Positions 34,607-43,697 of a stretch of DNA of 64,000 nt are shown in pieces. Position numbers and translations under genes: made by a program. The notes under the pieces were generated by a model, which saw only the letters and a program-made list of their open reading frames with translations, made no database searches and was not told the DNA's origin. Every line of letters starts with the position of its first letter. Position 1 is the stretch's first letter. The stretch comes from Pseudomonas sp. RIT409 (GTDB lineage Bacteria > Pseudomonadota > Gammaproteobacteria > Pseudomonadales > Pseudomonadaceae). The stretch is taken from contig NZ_QARE02000019.1 in assembly GCF_003052515.2 (NCBI RefSeq), positions 53,246 through 117,245 of the forward strand, in the 5' to 3' direction.

Positions 34607-35140
34607 TTACAGACCGTCGAGAATGTCCGCCATGTCGTCGGCGTGCTCTTCTTCCTGCGCGAGGATTTCTTCGAAGATCCGGCGGGTGGTCGGGTCTTTG
34701 TCGCCGATGTACTGAATGATCTCGCGGTAGCTATCGATCGCGATACGCTCGGCGATCAGGTCTTCGGTGACCATTTCCTTGAGGGTGTTGCCCGCCACGT
34801 ACTGCGCGTGGGAGTTCTTCGACAGCAGGTCCGGGTTCAGTTCCGGTTCGCCACCCAGTTGCACGATACGCTCGGCCAGCTTGTCGGCGTGGGAGGCTTC
34901 CTGATTGGCGTGTTCGAGAAATTCATCCGCCGCGACCTGGGCCTTCACACCCTTGGCCATGTAGTAGTGGCGCTTGTAACGCAGTACGCAGACCCATTCG
35001 GTGGCCAGCGACTCGTTGAGCAGGCGCAGAATGGTCTCGCGGTCGGCGTCGTAGCCTTCAGTGACGGCGCCGTTCTCGACATGCTGGCGCGCGCGTTCAC
35101 GCAGGGTGCTGACGTCCGTTAATTGATGCACATCGCTCAT
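34607..35140 (-). CDS. Bacterioferritin/Dps-like ferritin-fold protein
   Basis: A 177-residue four-helix ferritin-like protein. Iron-site residues are visible as LNESLATEWVCVLRYKRHYY (Glu in helix A), EFLEHANQEASHADKLAERI (E-x-x-H motif, helix B), EDLIAERIAIDSYREII, and EEILAQEEEHADDMADIL (E-x-x-H, helix D). It is longer than canonical bacterioferritin and lacks the obvious haem Met, so it resembles the 'probable bacterioferritin' class in Pseudomonas. Likely iron storage or oxidative protection in the cytosol. Monocistronic. Confidence 0.85.
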   Translation of the reverse strand: MSDVHQLTDVSTLRERARQHVENGAVTEGYDADRETILRLLNESLATEWVCVLRYKRHYYMAKGVKAQVAADEFLEHANQEASHADKLAERIVQLGGEPELNPDLLSKNSHAQYVAGNTLKEMVTEDLIAERIAIDSYREIIQYIGDKDPTTRRIFEEILAQEEEHADDMADILDGL

Positions 35141-35187
35141 GATTCATCTCCAGGGCTGATCCGGTTTGGGGCCGTCTCGCTCTTGAT

Positions 35188-35216
35188 GCGTCGGTCGCGC
35201 ACTGATTGACCGACGC
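35188..35216. terminator. Hairpin downstream of osmE
   Basis: A perfect 9-bp inverted repeat, GCGTCGGTC (35188-35196) and GACCGACGC (35208-35216), lies 71 bp after the osmE stop and just upstream of the ferritin-like gene. There is no T-run. It could be a 3'-end structure or an operator. Confidence 0.45.
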
Positions 35217-35286
35217 CCGGCAAGATCGGGTTCAAGATGTGAGTGGCAAGCGCTTCGAAAAGTTTGATTTGTTTTGCTGCATCACA

Positions 35287-35625
35287 TCACATCGCGCGCT
35301 CGTTGGCCTCGCGCTGTTCACAGGTCATGAAACCTTTGCTGTCCACCCGGCCATTGGCGTTGAACGTCACGTAATAGGTCTGTTGATGGCCGTCCTTGTT
35401 CAGCACGTAGTTATTGCACGTGCCGGGGTGCACCTTGCGCTGCACTCGAGACGAAGGTTCGCCACCAATGGTCAGCACCTGCTGTTCAGTCATGCCGTCG
35501 TCCACCTGCTTGACCAGCGGTTCATTGCGGTAAGTCGCGTAATCCACCGGGTTCTGCAAGGTCGTCGACGTACAGCCAGCCAGCGCGGCCATTGCAAACA
35601 CGACTGCCAAAGATTGCTTGTACAT
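35287..35625 (-). CDS. osmE: Osmotically inducible lipoprotein OsmE
   Basis: A 112-residue lipoprotein of the SmpA/OmlA fold. The lipobox is LAGC (VVFAMAALAGCTST), so it is lipid-anchored in the envelope. The body contains DGMTEQQVLTIGGEPSS and a conserved C-terminal cysteine pair (GTCNNYVLN, FMTCEQRE). OsmE is induced by osmotic and stationary-phase stress in relatives. Monocistronic. Confidence 0.9.
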   Translation of the reverse strand: MYKQSLAVVFAMAALAGCTSTTLQNPVDYATYRNEPLVKQVDDGMTEQQVLTIGGEPSSRVQRKVHPGTCNNYVLNKDGHQQTYYVTFNANGRVDSKGFMTCEQREANERAM

Positions 35626-35823
35626 AACCGTTCACTCCACAGAAGAGCCTTTATTGGCCCGTTGCTGGTATGAGCGCTGCCCGCTTCAAAGAGTTCGATC
35701 CAACAGATGGCGAAGGGGCATTACCGGCTGTCATCAATGCGGAACGGCTTTGCGGCTACTGTTCATGCAGGCGCTCCAAGCCCGTGACGCCAGGCTTTCG
35801 GACGTGTTCGACGAGGATCATTC

Positions 35824-36714
35824 ATGACGCAAGATCAGGCGACCCGATACCCCATCGTGCTTGTGCCCGGACTGTTGGGCTTCGTGAAGCTGGTGGTCTA
35901 TCCGTACTGGTACGGCATCGTTCCGGCGCTGCGCCGTGGCGGGGCGACGGTGATTCCGGTGATGGTGTCGGCCGTCAACTCCACTGAGATCCGTGGCGAG
36001 CAATTGCTGGCCCGGGTCGAGGAAATCCTCAAGGAGACCGGCGCGGCCAAGGTCAACCTGATCGGCCACAGTCAGGGGGCGCTGACCATCCGTTACGTGG
36101 CGGGGATACGACCCGACCTGGTCGCGTCAGTGACCTCCGTTGCAGGGCCAAACCACGGCTCGGAACTGGCGGATTACCTTGAGGCGCATTGCCCGCCAAG
36201 CAGCTTGCGCGGTTGGTTGGTCAATGCCGCCATACGCGTGACCACCTGGGTGCTGGCCACCCTCGACACGGGCTATCGCGGCACTCGGTTGCCAACCGAT
36301 GTGGAAGCAGCGCATCACTCGCTGACTACTCAGGGCGTTGCGCGCTTCAACCTTCTCTTTCCTCAGGGCTTGCCCACCCATTGGGGCGGGCAGGGTGCCG
36401 AGCAAGTGAATGGCGTGCGGTATTACTCATGGTCGGGCACGTTGCAGCCGGGACGAACGGATCGGGGCAAGAACCTGCTCGATACCACTCATCTCACCTG
36501 CAAATTATTCGCTCGCACGTTCACAAAAGAGCGAGGTCAATCTGATGGCATGGTCGGGCGATACAGCTCTCACCTCGGCACCGTCATTGGCGATGATTTT
36601 CCACTCGACCATTTCGACATCGTCAACCAGCACCTCGGTCTGGTGGGCAAAGGGGCTGATCCAGTGAGGCTGTTCGTCGAGCATGCCGCGCGGTTGAAGG
36701 CCGCGGGTCTATGA
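35824..36714 (+). CDS. Lipase (family I) lacking a signal peptide
   Basis: A 296-residue alpha/beta-hydrolase of the Pseudomonas true-lipase family. It begins YPIVLVPGLLGF, with the nucleophile Ser83 in GHSQGA; the likely acid and base are Asp241 (QSDGMVGR) and His263 (PLDHFDIVNQ). Family I.1 lipases are usually secreted with a signal peptide and a Lif foldase; here no signal peptide and no foldase gene are seen, so the protein may be cytosolic or exported otherwise. It ends about 60 bp before a small acidic protein gene on the same strand. Confidence 0.88.
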   Translation: MTQDQATRYPIVLVPGLLGFVKLVVYPYWYGIVPALRRGGATVIPVMVSAVNSTEIRGEQLLARVEEILKETGAAKVNLIGHSQGALTIRYVAGIRPDLVASVTSVAGPNHGSELADYLEAHCPPSSLRGWLVNAAIRVTTWVLATLDTGYRGTRLPTDVEAAHHSLTTQGVARFNLLFPQGLPTHWGGQGAEQVNGVRYYSWSGTLQPGRTDRGKNLLDTTHLTCKLFARTFTKERGQSDGMVGRYSSHLGTVIGDDFPLDHFDIVNQHLGLVGKGADPVRLFVEHAARLKAAGL

Positions 36715-36772
36715 CTTCATGAGTTGTGATGAGTGATCAACGAGCCAAAAGGGCCGCTAAGGAAGTGATGCG

Positions 36773-37009
36773 ATGAGTGATAAAGAGCACTACGAAATCG
36801 AGTACAAACTGGCCGGTGAGCATCATGTCGACGTGATCGACGACCTGGACGTGCCGATCATCGAGATCGTCCATGAACTGGCGCACAAGCATCATGTGGC
36901 GCTGGAGGACGACCCGCTGGATATAGGCGAAGCCCACGCCGACATGCCCTTGGTCGCCGGCATCACTGATGTGTCGATTCACAGCGCCGAGGAGCGGGAT
37001 GAAGCTTGA
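36773..37009 (+). CDS. Small acidic hypothetical protein
   Basis: A 78-residue, strongly acidic protein with many His and Asp (EHHVDVIDDLDVPIIEIVHELAH, DDPLDIGEAHADMP). No signal peptide and no family recognised. Codon use matches core genes. It follows the lipase gene by 58 bp and may share its transcript. The His/Asp pattern could bind metal, which is speculation. It converges on the EamA gene with a 3-bp gap. Confidence 0.7.
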   Translation: MSDKEHYEIEYKLAGEHHVDVIDDLDVPIIEIVHELAHKHHVALEDDPLDIGEAHADMPLVAGITDVSIHSAEERDEA

Positions 37010-37012
37010 GTT

Positions 37013-37897
37013 TCAGCGGTCGATGGCTTTGCGCAACGGTGTGGTCCAGCGTTCGGCGAGGATCACGCCGCCCAGCGTGAGCGCGCCGCCAACGAAGTGG
37101 TAGGGCGCCAGCCGCTCGCCCAGTGCAACTGCGGCGACCAAGGCGGTCAGGATCGGCACCAGGTTGAAAAACAGCGTGGTGCGGCTGGGCCCCAGTCTGC
37201 TGATGGCTTTCATCCACAGCAAGGGCGCAATCATCGAGGTGGGGATGCACGCATAGAGCACCAGCCCGACGTTGTTCGCATTGAGCCCGCTCCGTGGAGA
37301 TATCAGAAACAACGGAAAAAGGGCAAGGATCGCCACCAGGATCTGCAAGTAGAGCAGTTGCAGCGGCGGCATGCGCAGCTGCCATTTTTTCAGCAGCGTG
37401 CTGTAAGTCGCGTAAGCCAACGTGGCGATCAGCATCATTAGATCTCCCAGGTTGACACCGTGAGCGACCAACGTCGCCCAACTTCCCTGTGACACCACTG
37501 ACAACACCCCTACAAACGAGACCAGCGCGCCCACCAAGGCACCTGCGGTTAACCGTGTACCCAGGCTGACGATCGACATGCCCAGCGTCATTACCGGTAC
37601 CAACGACAGGATGATGCCCATGTTGGTCGCGGTCGTGATGTTTGCTGCGTAATACGCCAGGCTCTGGTAGATGGCCATGCCAAGCACGCCGAGGATCGCG
37701 ATCTTGCCCAGAACCGGACGAATCGTGGTGCGGTTACGCAGCACCGGCCCAAGAAGGAAGGGTGTAAAGAGCAGCCCTGCCAGCAGCCACCGATAGAAAC
37801 CGATCTCGGCAGGAAAAATGCGACCGGCCGCAGCTTTGGTAATAACGTTGTTGCCCGCCCAGATCATGACGGTCAGCAGGGGGAAGAGGTATTGCAT
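37013..37897 (-). CDS. EamA/DMT family transporter
   Basis: A 294-residue inner-membrane protein with about ten membrane segments in two EamA repeats, the drug/metabolite transporter superfamily. It begins with PLLTVMIWAGNNVITKAAAG and the second repeat includes LLKKWQLRMPPLQLLYLQ and PYHFVGGALTLGGVIL. Substrate unknown; relatives export amino acids, metabolites or drugs. ATG 37897 is preferred because residues upstream do not resemble the family. Confidence 0.88.
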   Translation of the reverse strand: MQYLFPLLTVMIWAGNNVITKAAAGRIFPAEIGFYRWLLAGLLFTPFLLGPVLRNRTTIRPVLGKIAILGVLGMAIYQSLAYYAANITTATNMGIILSLVPVMTLGMSIVSLGTRLTAGALVGALVSFVGVLSVVSQGSWATLVAHGVNLGDLMMLIATLAYATYSTLLKKWQLRMPPLQLLYLQILVAILALFPLFLISPRSGLNANNVGLVLYACIPTSMIAPLLWMKAISRLGPSRTTLFFNLVPILTALVAAVALGERLAPYHFVGGALTLGGVILAERWTTPLRKAIDR

Positions 37898-38048
37898 GGG
37901 AAAACCGGCAGTCGAAAGAGACGCCATTATCGGCCTGTGAGCATGAGCGTCCAGCCCTGTGCGCTTGCTATCTGAAATATGGCGCAACATTTCTTGGCTA
38001 CACTGCTTCGAAAGCTGCGTGTTTGCGCGGCGTCTCTGGAGAAGGTCG

Positions 38049-38339
38049 ATGAAAATGCTGCGTATTCCTCTTTTGGTCGTGGGCTTGATGGTGTGCGCTC
38101 AAGGTTTCGCGGCCACTGCGCAACAGAACAAGATGACCAGTTGCAATGCTGATGCGACGGCCAAATCGCTCAAGGGTGATGAGCGCAAGGCCTTCATGAG
38201 CACCTGCCTCAAGGCCGCGCCAGCCCCGGCGGCCACTCAGCAGGAGAAGATGAAGACCTGCAATGCCACGGCCAGCAGTCAGGCACTCAAAGGCGACGCC
38301 CGCAAGGCCTTCATGAGCGATTGCCTGAAGAAAAAGTAA
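38049..38339 (+). CDS. psiF: PsiF repeat protein
   Basis: A 96-residue periplasmic protein with a signal peptide (LVVGLMVCAQGFA) and two PsiF repeats, each with the pattern KM-x2-CNA-x-A-x4-LKG-x-x-RKAFMS-x-CLK. E. coli PsiF is induced by phosphate starvation; its molecular function is unknown. The two Cys per repeat probably form disulfides. Single gene, divergent from the EamA gene. Confidence 0.92.
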   Translation: MKMLRIPLLVVGLMVCAQGFAATAQQNKMTSCNADATAKSLKGDERKAFMSTCLKAAPAPAATQQEKMKTCNATASSQALKGDARKAFMSDCLKKK

Positions 38340-38518
38340 GCGGACGACGACGTCGGATCGCATTGCTGGGCGGGGTGGTGAGCGCGAGTGAATGACTGCC
38401 GCCCTGCCGTACTGCTACAAATCATTGCAACGCGACTGACGACGCTTCCTGACGCTGGTCGTAAGCGGGGAACGCTGGCAGACTGCCCATCTTTTCAGGC
38501 CGTTTGTTTTGAGGCTGT

Positions 38519-39529
38519 ATGCCAACGTTTTCGCCGCGTCATGTGTACCTGGCCAGCTGCATTCTGGTGTTTGGTGGTTTGCTGCTGGTATTACCGCTCA
38601 AATTGCTGCCCAGCCTTCTGGCAGGATTGCTGGTGTATGAACTGGTCGACATGCTCACCCCCCAACTGCAGCGCCTGATCGCCGGAGAGCGCGCGCGTTG
38701 GCTGGCCGTGGCGTTGCTGGGCACGTTGGTGGTCAGCGTGCTGGCGCTGCTGTTCGCCGGAGCAATCAGTTTTATCCTGCACGAAGCCGAGAACCCAGGG
38801 GCCTCCCTCGACAAGTTCATGATCCTGGTGGACCGTGCCCGAGGCCAGTTGCCGCCCTTTATCGACGGGTACCTGCCCGCCAGCGCGTCGGAATTCCAAG
38901 CTTCGCTCAGTGCCTGGCTGACCAAGCACATCGGCGAGCTGCAGTTGCTTGGCAAGGGCGCCGCCCACATGTTCGTCACCTTGCTGATCGGCATGGTGCT
39001 GGGGGCAATCATTGCCCTGCAACGCATTCCCGACGTCACCAAGCGCAAGCCACTGGCCGCGGCGCTGTTCGAGCGTCTTCACCTGTTGAGCCAGGCCTTC
39101 CGCAATATCGTTTTCGCGCAGATCAAGATTTCGGCGCTCAACACCGCCTTTACGTCAGTCTTCCTCGCCGTGATCCTGCCGTTGTGTGGTGTGCACCTGC
39201 CGTTGACCAAGACGCTGATCGTCATGACCTTCCTGCTGGGGCTGTTGCCCGTGGTGGGTAATCTGATGTCCAACACCCTGATTTTCATCGTCGGGATGTC
39301 GCTGTCGATCTGGGTAGCGCTGGCCGCGCTGGGCTATCTGATCGTGATCCACAAAGTGGAATATTTCCTCAATGCGCGGATCGTCGGCGGGCAGATCAGT
39401 GCCAAGTCGTGGGAACTGCTGTTGGCGATGCTGATATTCGAAGCCGCATTCGGGCTGCCGGGCGTCGTGGCCGGGCCGATTTACTACGCCTACCTGAAGA
39501 GCGAGCTGCGAAGGGCTGAGCTCGTTTGA
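38519..39529 (+). CDS. AI-2E family transporter (PerM-like)
   Basis: A 336-residue inner-membrane protein of the AI-2E/PerM family with about seven or eight membrane segments (LASCILVFGGLLLVLPLKLL, WLAVALLGTLVVSVLALLF, FGLPGVVAGPIYYAYLKSEL at the C-terminus). Members export small molecules or act as sodium-proton antiporters; the AI-2 link applies to only a few. Monocistronic, ended by a repeat element. Confidence 0.88.
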   Translation: MPTFSPRHVYLASCILVFGGLLLVLPLKLLPSLLAGLLVYELVDMLTPQLQRLIAGERARWLAVALLGTLVVSVLALLFAGAISFILHEAENPGASLDKFMILVDRARGQLPPFIDGYLPASASEFQASLSAWLTKHIGELQLLGKGAAHMFVTLLIGMVLGAIIALQRIPDVTKRKPLAAALFERLHLLSQAFRNIVFAQIKISALNTAFTSVFLAVILPLCGVHLPLTKTLIVMTFLLGLLPVVGNLMSNTLIFIVGMSLSIWVALAALGYLIVIHKVEYFLNARIVGGQISAKSWELLLAMLIFEAAFGLPGVVAGPIYYAYLKSELRRAELV

Positions 39530-39552
39530 TCTGTTGACCCCAAGCCCTGACT

Positions 39553-39654
39553 GATCGTACCCACGCTCCGCGTGGGCACGCGGTGAAGACGCTCTGCGTC
39601 GACGGGACGCGGACCGTCCTGGGCGGCATTCCCACGCGGAGCGTGGAAACGATC
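39553..39654. repeat. GATCGTTCCCACGC inverted-repeat element (copy 2)
   Basis: A 102-bp element, GATCGTACCCACGCTCCGCG ... ACGCGGAGCGTGGAAACGATC, with an inner GACGCTCTGCGTC unit. It lies between the convergent AI-2E and Hsp70 genes, where it may also act as a transcription end. Confidence 0.85.
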
Positions 39655-39683
39655 AGCATGTGCACTCCCGTTTGCGCCTGGGT

Positions 39684-40949
39684 TCAGCCGTACCGCTTCT
39701 TCGCCTCGATGGCCAGGCCTGCGCCGATGCTGCCGAAAATATTCCCTTCCACATGCCGCGCATTGGGCAGCATCGCGGACACGCTGTTGCGCAGGGCGGG
39801 GATGCCGCTCGAGCCGCCGGTGAAGAACACCGTGTCGACGTCGCCCACAGTCACCCCGGCATCGCCGAGCAGAACGGTCACGCTTTCCCGCACGCGCTCC
39901 AGCAACGATTCGATAGACGATTCGAACAGCGCTCGGGTGAGGTCGGCGTTCAAACCGACTTCGATACGGTCCATCGGCACCCGGCGGGTGTGAGCGTGGG
40001 TGAGCTGGATCTTGGTCTCTTCTACCTCCATCGCCAGCCAGTGACCGGCGCGCTGTTCGATCAGCTTGAACAGACGGTCGATGCCCAAGGTGTCCTCAAT
40101 GTCATAGCGCATGCTGCCCAGCGCCAACTGCGATTTCTGTGAATACACCGAGTTGATGGTGTGCCAGGTCGCCAGGTTCATGTGGGTGCTGGTGGGCATA
40201 TAGGCGCCGCTTTTCATACGGCTGCCATAGCCGAACAGCGGCATGACGCCTTGCAGGCTAAGCTGCTTGTCGAAGTCGGTGCCGCCGATGTGTACGCCGC
40301 CGGTGGCCAGGATGTCGCTTTGACGCTCGTCGACCTGACGACGCTCCGGAGCCAGACGCACCAGCGAGAAGTCCGAAGTACCGCCGCCGATGTCGACGAT
40401 CAACACCAGTTCTTCGCGGTCCAGCGTCGACTCATAGTCGAAGGCGGCGGCAATGGGTTCGAACTGAAACGAGACATCCTTGAAACCGATCTTGCGCGCA
40501 ACCTGCGCCAGGGTGTCTTCAGCCTCCTGATCCGCCGCTGCGTCGTCATCGACGAAATGCACCGGACGGCCCAGCACCACCTGTTCGAATGGCTGGCCGG
40601 CAGTCGCTTCGGCGCGCTTCTTCAGTTCCCCGATGAACAGCCCCAACAGGTCCTTGAATGGCATGGCGGTGCCGAGCACGCTGGTATCGTGCTTGATCAG
40701 CTTGGACCCCAGCAGGCTCTTGAGCGAGCGCATCAGTCGCCCCTCATAACCCTCCAGATATTCGTGCAGTGCCAGGCGACCGTAGACTGGGCGGCGCTCT
40801 TCAAGGTTGAAGAACACCACCGACGGCAGGGTGATCTTGTCGTCCTCCAGCGCAATCAGCGTTTGCTCACCGGGGCGAAGCCAGCCGACCGTCGAGTTGG
40901 AGGTGCCGAAGTCGATGCCGAGGGCTCGGGCCGGGGATGAGGTGCTCAT
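39684..40949 (-). CDS. YegD-like Hsp70 family protein
   Basis: A 421-residue actin/Hsp70-fold ATPase. Visible nucleotide-binding segments are GIDFGTSNSTVGW (phosphate 1), LIVDIGGGTSDFSL (phosphate 2) and FFTGGSSGIPALR (adenosine). It ends after the nucleotide-binding domain and so lacks the substrate-binding domain and C-terminal lid of DnaK, as in YegD. It is divergent from cbpA-cbpM across a 298-bp gap, which suggests but does not prove partnership with a J-domain protein. Confidence 0.9.
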   Translation of the reverse strand: MSTSSPARALGIDFGTSNSTVGWLRPGEQTLIALEDDKITLPSVVFFNLEERRPVYGRLALHEYLEGYEGRLMRSLKSLLGSKLIKHDTSVLGTAMPFKDLLGLFIGELKKRAEATAGQPFEQVVLGRPVHFVDDDAAADQEAEDTLAQVARKIGFKDVSFQFEPIAAAFDYESTLDREELVLIVDIGGGTSDFSLVRLAPERRQVDERQSDILATGGVHIGGTDFDKQLSLQGVMPLFGYGSRMKSGAYMPTSTHMNLATWHTINSVYSQKSQLALGSMRYDIEDTLGIDRLFKLIEQRAGHWLAMEVEETKIQLTHAHTRRVPMDRIEVGLNADLTRALFESSIESLLERVRESVTVLLGDAGVTVGDVDTVFFTGGSSGIPALRNSVSAMLPNARHVEGNIFGSIGAGLAIEAKKRYG

Positions 40950-41247
40950 GTTCGGTACGTTCCGGTCAAAAAAACGGCCGCGCAGTGTATGCGAGAGAAA
41001 GCAGGATGCGTAGCGCGTCGTGTCGGTTTTCTTCACTGACCGGGCAATTTCGCGCCTGCAACTTGAATAGCGGCGCGCCACCCCCAATCTTTCAGGCAAC
41101 TCTCGATGCATTCGGCCCGGCATGAACCCTGTTTCAAGCGCGCGAGGCCGCGTGCCGATAACCTTGCAACATTCAGCGCGGTCGACGTTCTCATCAGAAA
41201 ACGCGGTACGGAACTGTGCTGGACAATCCGGAATGGGTGACCGTTAG
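40950..41247. promoter_or_regulatory. Divergent promoter region, Hsp70-like / cbpA
   Basis: A 298-bp gene-free gap between divergent start codons. I find no -24/-12 element or clear heat-shock promoter by eye, and no repeat element. Confidence 0.4.
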
Positions 41248-42201
41248 ATGGACTTCAAAGACTATTACAAGATATTGGGCGTTGAGCCGACCGCGGACGA
41301 GAAGACAATCAAGACCGCGTACCGCAAGCTCGCGCGCAAATATCACCCCGACGTCAGTAAAGAGCCTGGCGCGGAAGACAAATTCAAAGAGGCGTCCGAG
41401 GCCTACGAAGCGCTGAGCGATCCCGAAAAGCGCGCCGAGTACGACGACATTCGCAAATACGGCCAGCAGGGCCGCTTTCAGCCACCGCCTGGCTGGCAGA
41501 GCCGGGGCGGTGCGACCGGCGGTTTCGGGGGCGGCTTCGAAGGCGGAGACTTCTCTGACTTTTTCAGCTCGATTTTCGGCAACCGTGGCGGTCAGCAGCC
41601 GGGCGGCCGCTCGCGCAGCACAGGCCGCAGAGGGCAAGACGTGGAACTGGATCTGGCGATTTTCCTGGAAGAAACACTGTCGACCGAGTCGAAGAAGATC
41701 AGCTTCAAGGTGCCCCAGCACAGCGCCAATGGCCAGCGCATGGCGGACATCACCAAGAACCTGAACGTGAAGATTCCGGCCGGGGTCACCGATGGCGAGC
41801 GCATTCGTCTGAAGGGGCAAGGCGCGCCGGGCATCGCCGGCGGAGAAAACGGCGATCTGTTTCTGACCATTCGTCTGGCGCCGCATCCCAAGTTCGATGT
41901 CGAGGGGCATGACCTGATCATCACTGTCCCGCTGGCCCCGTGGGAAGCCGCACTGGGTGCCAAGGTCGCGGTGCCGACGCTGACCGGCAAGATCAACCTG
42001 ACCATTCGTCCGGACAGTCAGAGCGGGCAGCGATTGCGGGTTAAAGGTAACGGTCTGTTGAACAAGAAGGGTGAGCGGGGCGATCTTTTCGCGCAATTGA
42101 AAATCGTCATGCCCAAGTCCACCGATGAGGCCACTAAAGCCCTCTGGGAACAGCTGGCCAAAAAGGCCGCGTTCGACCCACGGGCGCAGTGGAACAGCTA
42201 G
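41248..42201 (+). CDS. cbpA: Curved-DNA-binding J-domain protein CbpA
   Basis: Class-B DnaJ homologue acting as DnaK co-chaperone and nucleoid-associated protein. The 317 residues run J-domain (DYYKILGVEP..., HPD at 33-35), a Gly/Phe-rich linker (GGFGGGFEGGDFSDFFSSIFG) and two C-terminal beta-barrel domains (DVELDLAIFLEE, VKIPAGVTDGERIRLKGQG) with no zinc-finger Cys, which distinguishes it from DnaJ. It is 15 bp upstream of its modulator cbpM. Confidence 0.95.
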   Translation: MDFKDYYKILGVEPTADEKTIKTAYRKLARKYHPDVSKEPGAEDKFKEASEAYEALSDPEKRAEYDDIRKYGQQGRFQPPPGWQSRGGATGGFGGGFEGGDFSDFFSSIFGNRGGQQPGGRSRSTGRRGQDVELDLAIFLEETLSTESKKISFKVPQHSANGQRMADITKNLNVKIPAGVTDGERIRLKGQGAPGIAGGENGDLFLTIRLAPHPKFDVEGHDLIITVPLAPWEAALGAKVAVPTLTGKINLTIRPDSQSGQRLRVKGNGLLNKKGERGDLFAQLKIVMPKSTDEATKALWEQLAKKAAFDPRAQWNS

Positions 42202-42216
42202 AGGGAGTCACTGATC

Positions 42217-42516
42217 ATGAGCAACACCCTGGTCGTAGACATGCAGGAATTCTGTCAGGTGGTCGGTATGCCCACCGCGTATGTCATCGAAATCGTCGAG
42301 CACGGCATCGTCGAACCTCAGGGGCAGCGGCCGGATGAATGGCTGTTCGACACGTCCTCACTGTCGGTCGCCAAACGTGCGGCCAAGTTGCATCGCGATT
42401 TGGCCATGGAATGGGACGGCGTGGCGCTGGCGCTGGACCTGCTGGATGAGTTGGAGCAGGTGCGCGCCGAAAATCGCATGCTCAGGCAACGGCTGGGGCG
42501 TTTCATTCAGGACTGA
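42217..42516 (+). CDS. cbpM: Chaperone modulator CbpM
   Basis: A 99-residue MerR-like helical protein that binds the CbpA J-domain and inhibits it. It has the family pattern FCQVVGMPTAYVIEIVEHGIVEP and a C-terminal helix (ALDLLDELEQVRAENRMLRQRLGRF). It follows cbpA by 15 bp, the normal arrangement. Confidence 0.94.
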   Translation: MSNTLVVDMQEFCQVVGMPTAYVIEIVEHGIVEPQGQRPDEWLFDTSSLSVAKRAAKLHRDLAMEWDGVALALDLLDELEQVRAENRMLRQRLGRFIQD

Positions 42517-42563
42517 GCGGGTTCCGACCGCCTCAACGGAGCGTTGTAAAACGCCGACAGGTC

Positions 42564-43697
42564 TCACCCTTTTTTCGGCAGCACGACGGTGAACGTTGTC
42601 CCGTCGCCGACGTTAGAGGTCACAGTGACGCTCCCGCCGTGAGCATTGACCACTTCCTTGACGATGAACAATCCCAGGCCAAGGCTGGTGGACGGGTTGC
42701 GGTTGCCCGCCTCTGCATTGACCGAACGCACCAGGGGATCGAAGATGCTGCCGATCGCTTCTTCGGCGATCGGTTCGCCGTCGTTGTGCACCGACAGGCT
42801 GACATGATGCTCGCCTCCTGCCAGTGACACGCTGATCTTGTGCGTTGCAGCCCCGTGTTGAAGGGCATTGCCGATGAGGTTCTGCAGCAATTGGTCGATG
42901 CGCGCGCGGTCCCATTCCCCCTGAGTGTCGCCAGTGGTGGTGAACAGCGGATCACAGTCCGGATTTCCGGCAGTGGCGGCTTCGATCGCCTCGCGACAGG
43001 CCAGGGTCATTTCCATGGGTTTGCGCTCCACCGGGAGCGTCACGCCGAGGCGGCTGCGCACGAATTCCAGTAGATCGCTGACCATCGTCGACATATGACG
43101 GCTGCTGCTTTTGATGCGCTTGATGTAAGCCAGATCAGCCTCGGCCAGACCCGCCTTGCGCAGAAGAATTTCGGCCGACATGCCAATCGCTTGCAATGGC
43201 GCTCGCAGGTCATGGCCGAGAATCGCCAGAAAGATATCCCGCGAGCGCGTCACTCGCTCGGCGTAGGCCGCTGTGGATTCGGCCAGCGCTTCGTCGATCG
43301 CCTCGTTGAAGCGAATCATGTCCGTGAAATAGGCGACATCGGGCGACGTCAGGCTCTCGACCCAGAAGCGGATGACGGTCGCCCGTAGGTGCCGGAACTC
43401 GGATGTCATCTGCACCAGATCGAAGCCGACGTTATGGCGCAGTTCGCCATGACTGGCAGCGGCCTGGTCCAGCGTCGGCGTCTTGCCAATTTCCTCACCC
43501 TGGGATTTGGCGATCTGCTCAGCCTTGGTCTGTGCCGTGTTCATGTCCCGCGCGGCGGCCAGCAAAATGGACTTGGCGTGATCGCGCAGTTCCACCCGAT
43601 TCATCGAATCGGCCGCTGGCGTCAACGTGGCTGCGAACTTTTCAAACTCATCGACGATGCGATCAACGTGATGCACGATGAAATCGGAGAGACGCAT
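42564..43697 (-). CDS. Cytosolic sensor histidine kinase with RsbRD-like N-terminus
   Basis: A 377-residue histidine kinase without membrane segments. The N-terminal ~115 residues resemble the RsbRD/four-helix sensor domain (MRLSDFIVHHVDRIVDEFEKFA, ELRHNVGFDLVQMTSEFRHLRA). The phosphoacceptor His162 is in ILGHDLRAPLQAIGMSAEIL, followed by the HATPase domain (N box LLQNLIGNALQHG, G2 box SLGLGLFIVKEVV). No response regulator or receiver domain is adjacent, so it is an orphan. It lies alone between cbpM and ureC. Confidence 0.9.
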   Translation of the reverse strand: MRLSDFIVHHVDRIVDEFEKFAATLTPAADSMNRVELRDHAKSILLAAARDMNTAQTKAEQIAKSQGEEIGKTPTLDQAAASHGELRHNVGFDLVQMTSEFRHLRATVIRFWVESLTSPDVAYFTDMIRFNEAIDEALAESTAAYAERVTRSRDIFLAILGHDLRAPLQAIGMSAEILLRKAGLAEADLAYIKRIKSSSRHMSTMVSDLLEFVRSRLGVTLPVERKPMEMTLACREAIEAATAGNPDCDPLFTTTGDTQGEWDRARIDQLLQNLIGNALQHGAATHKISVSLAGGEHHVSLSVHNDGEPIAEEAIGSIFDPLVRSVNAEAGNRNPSTSLGLGLFIVKEVVNAHGGSVTVTSNVGDGTTFTVVLPKKG

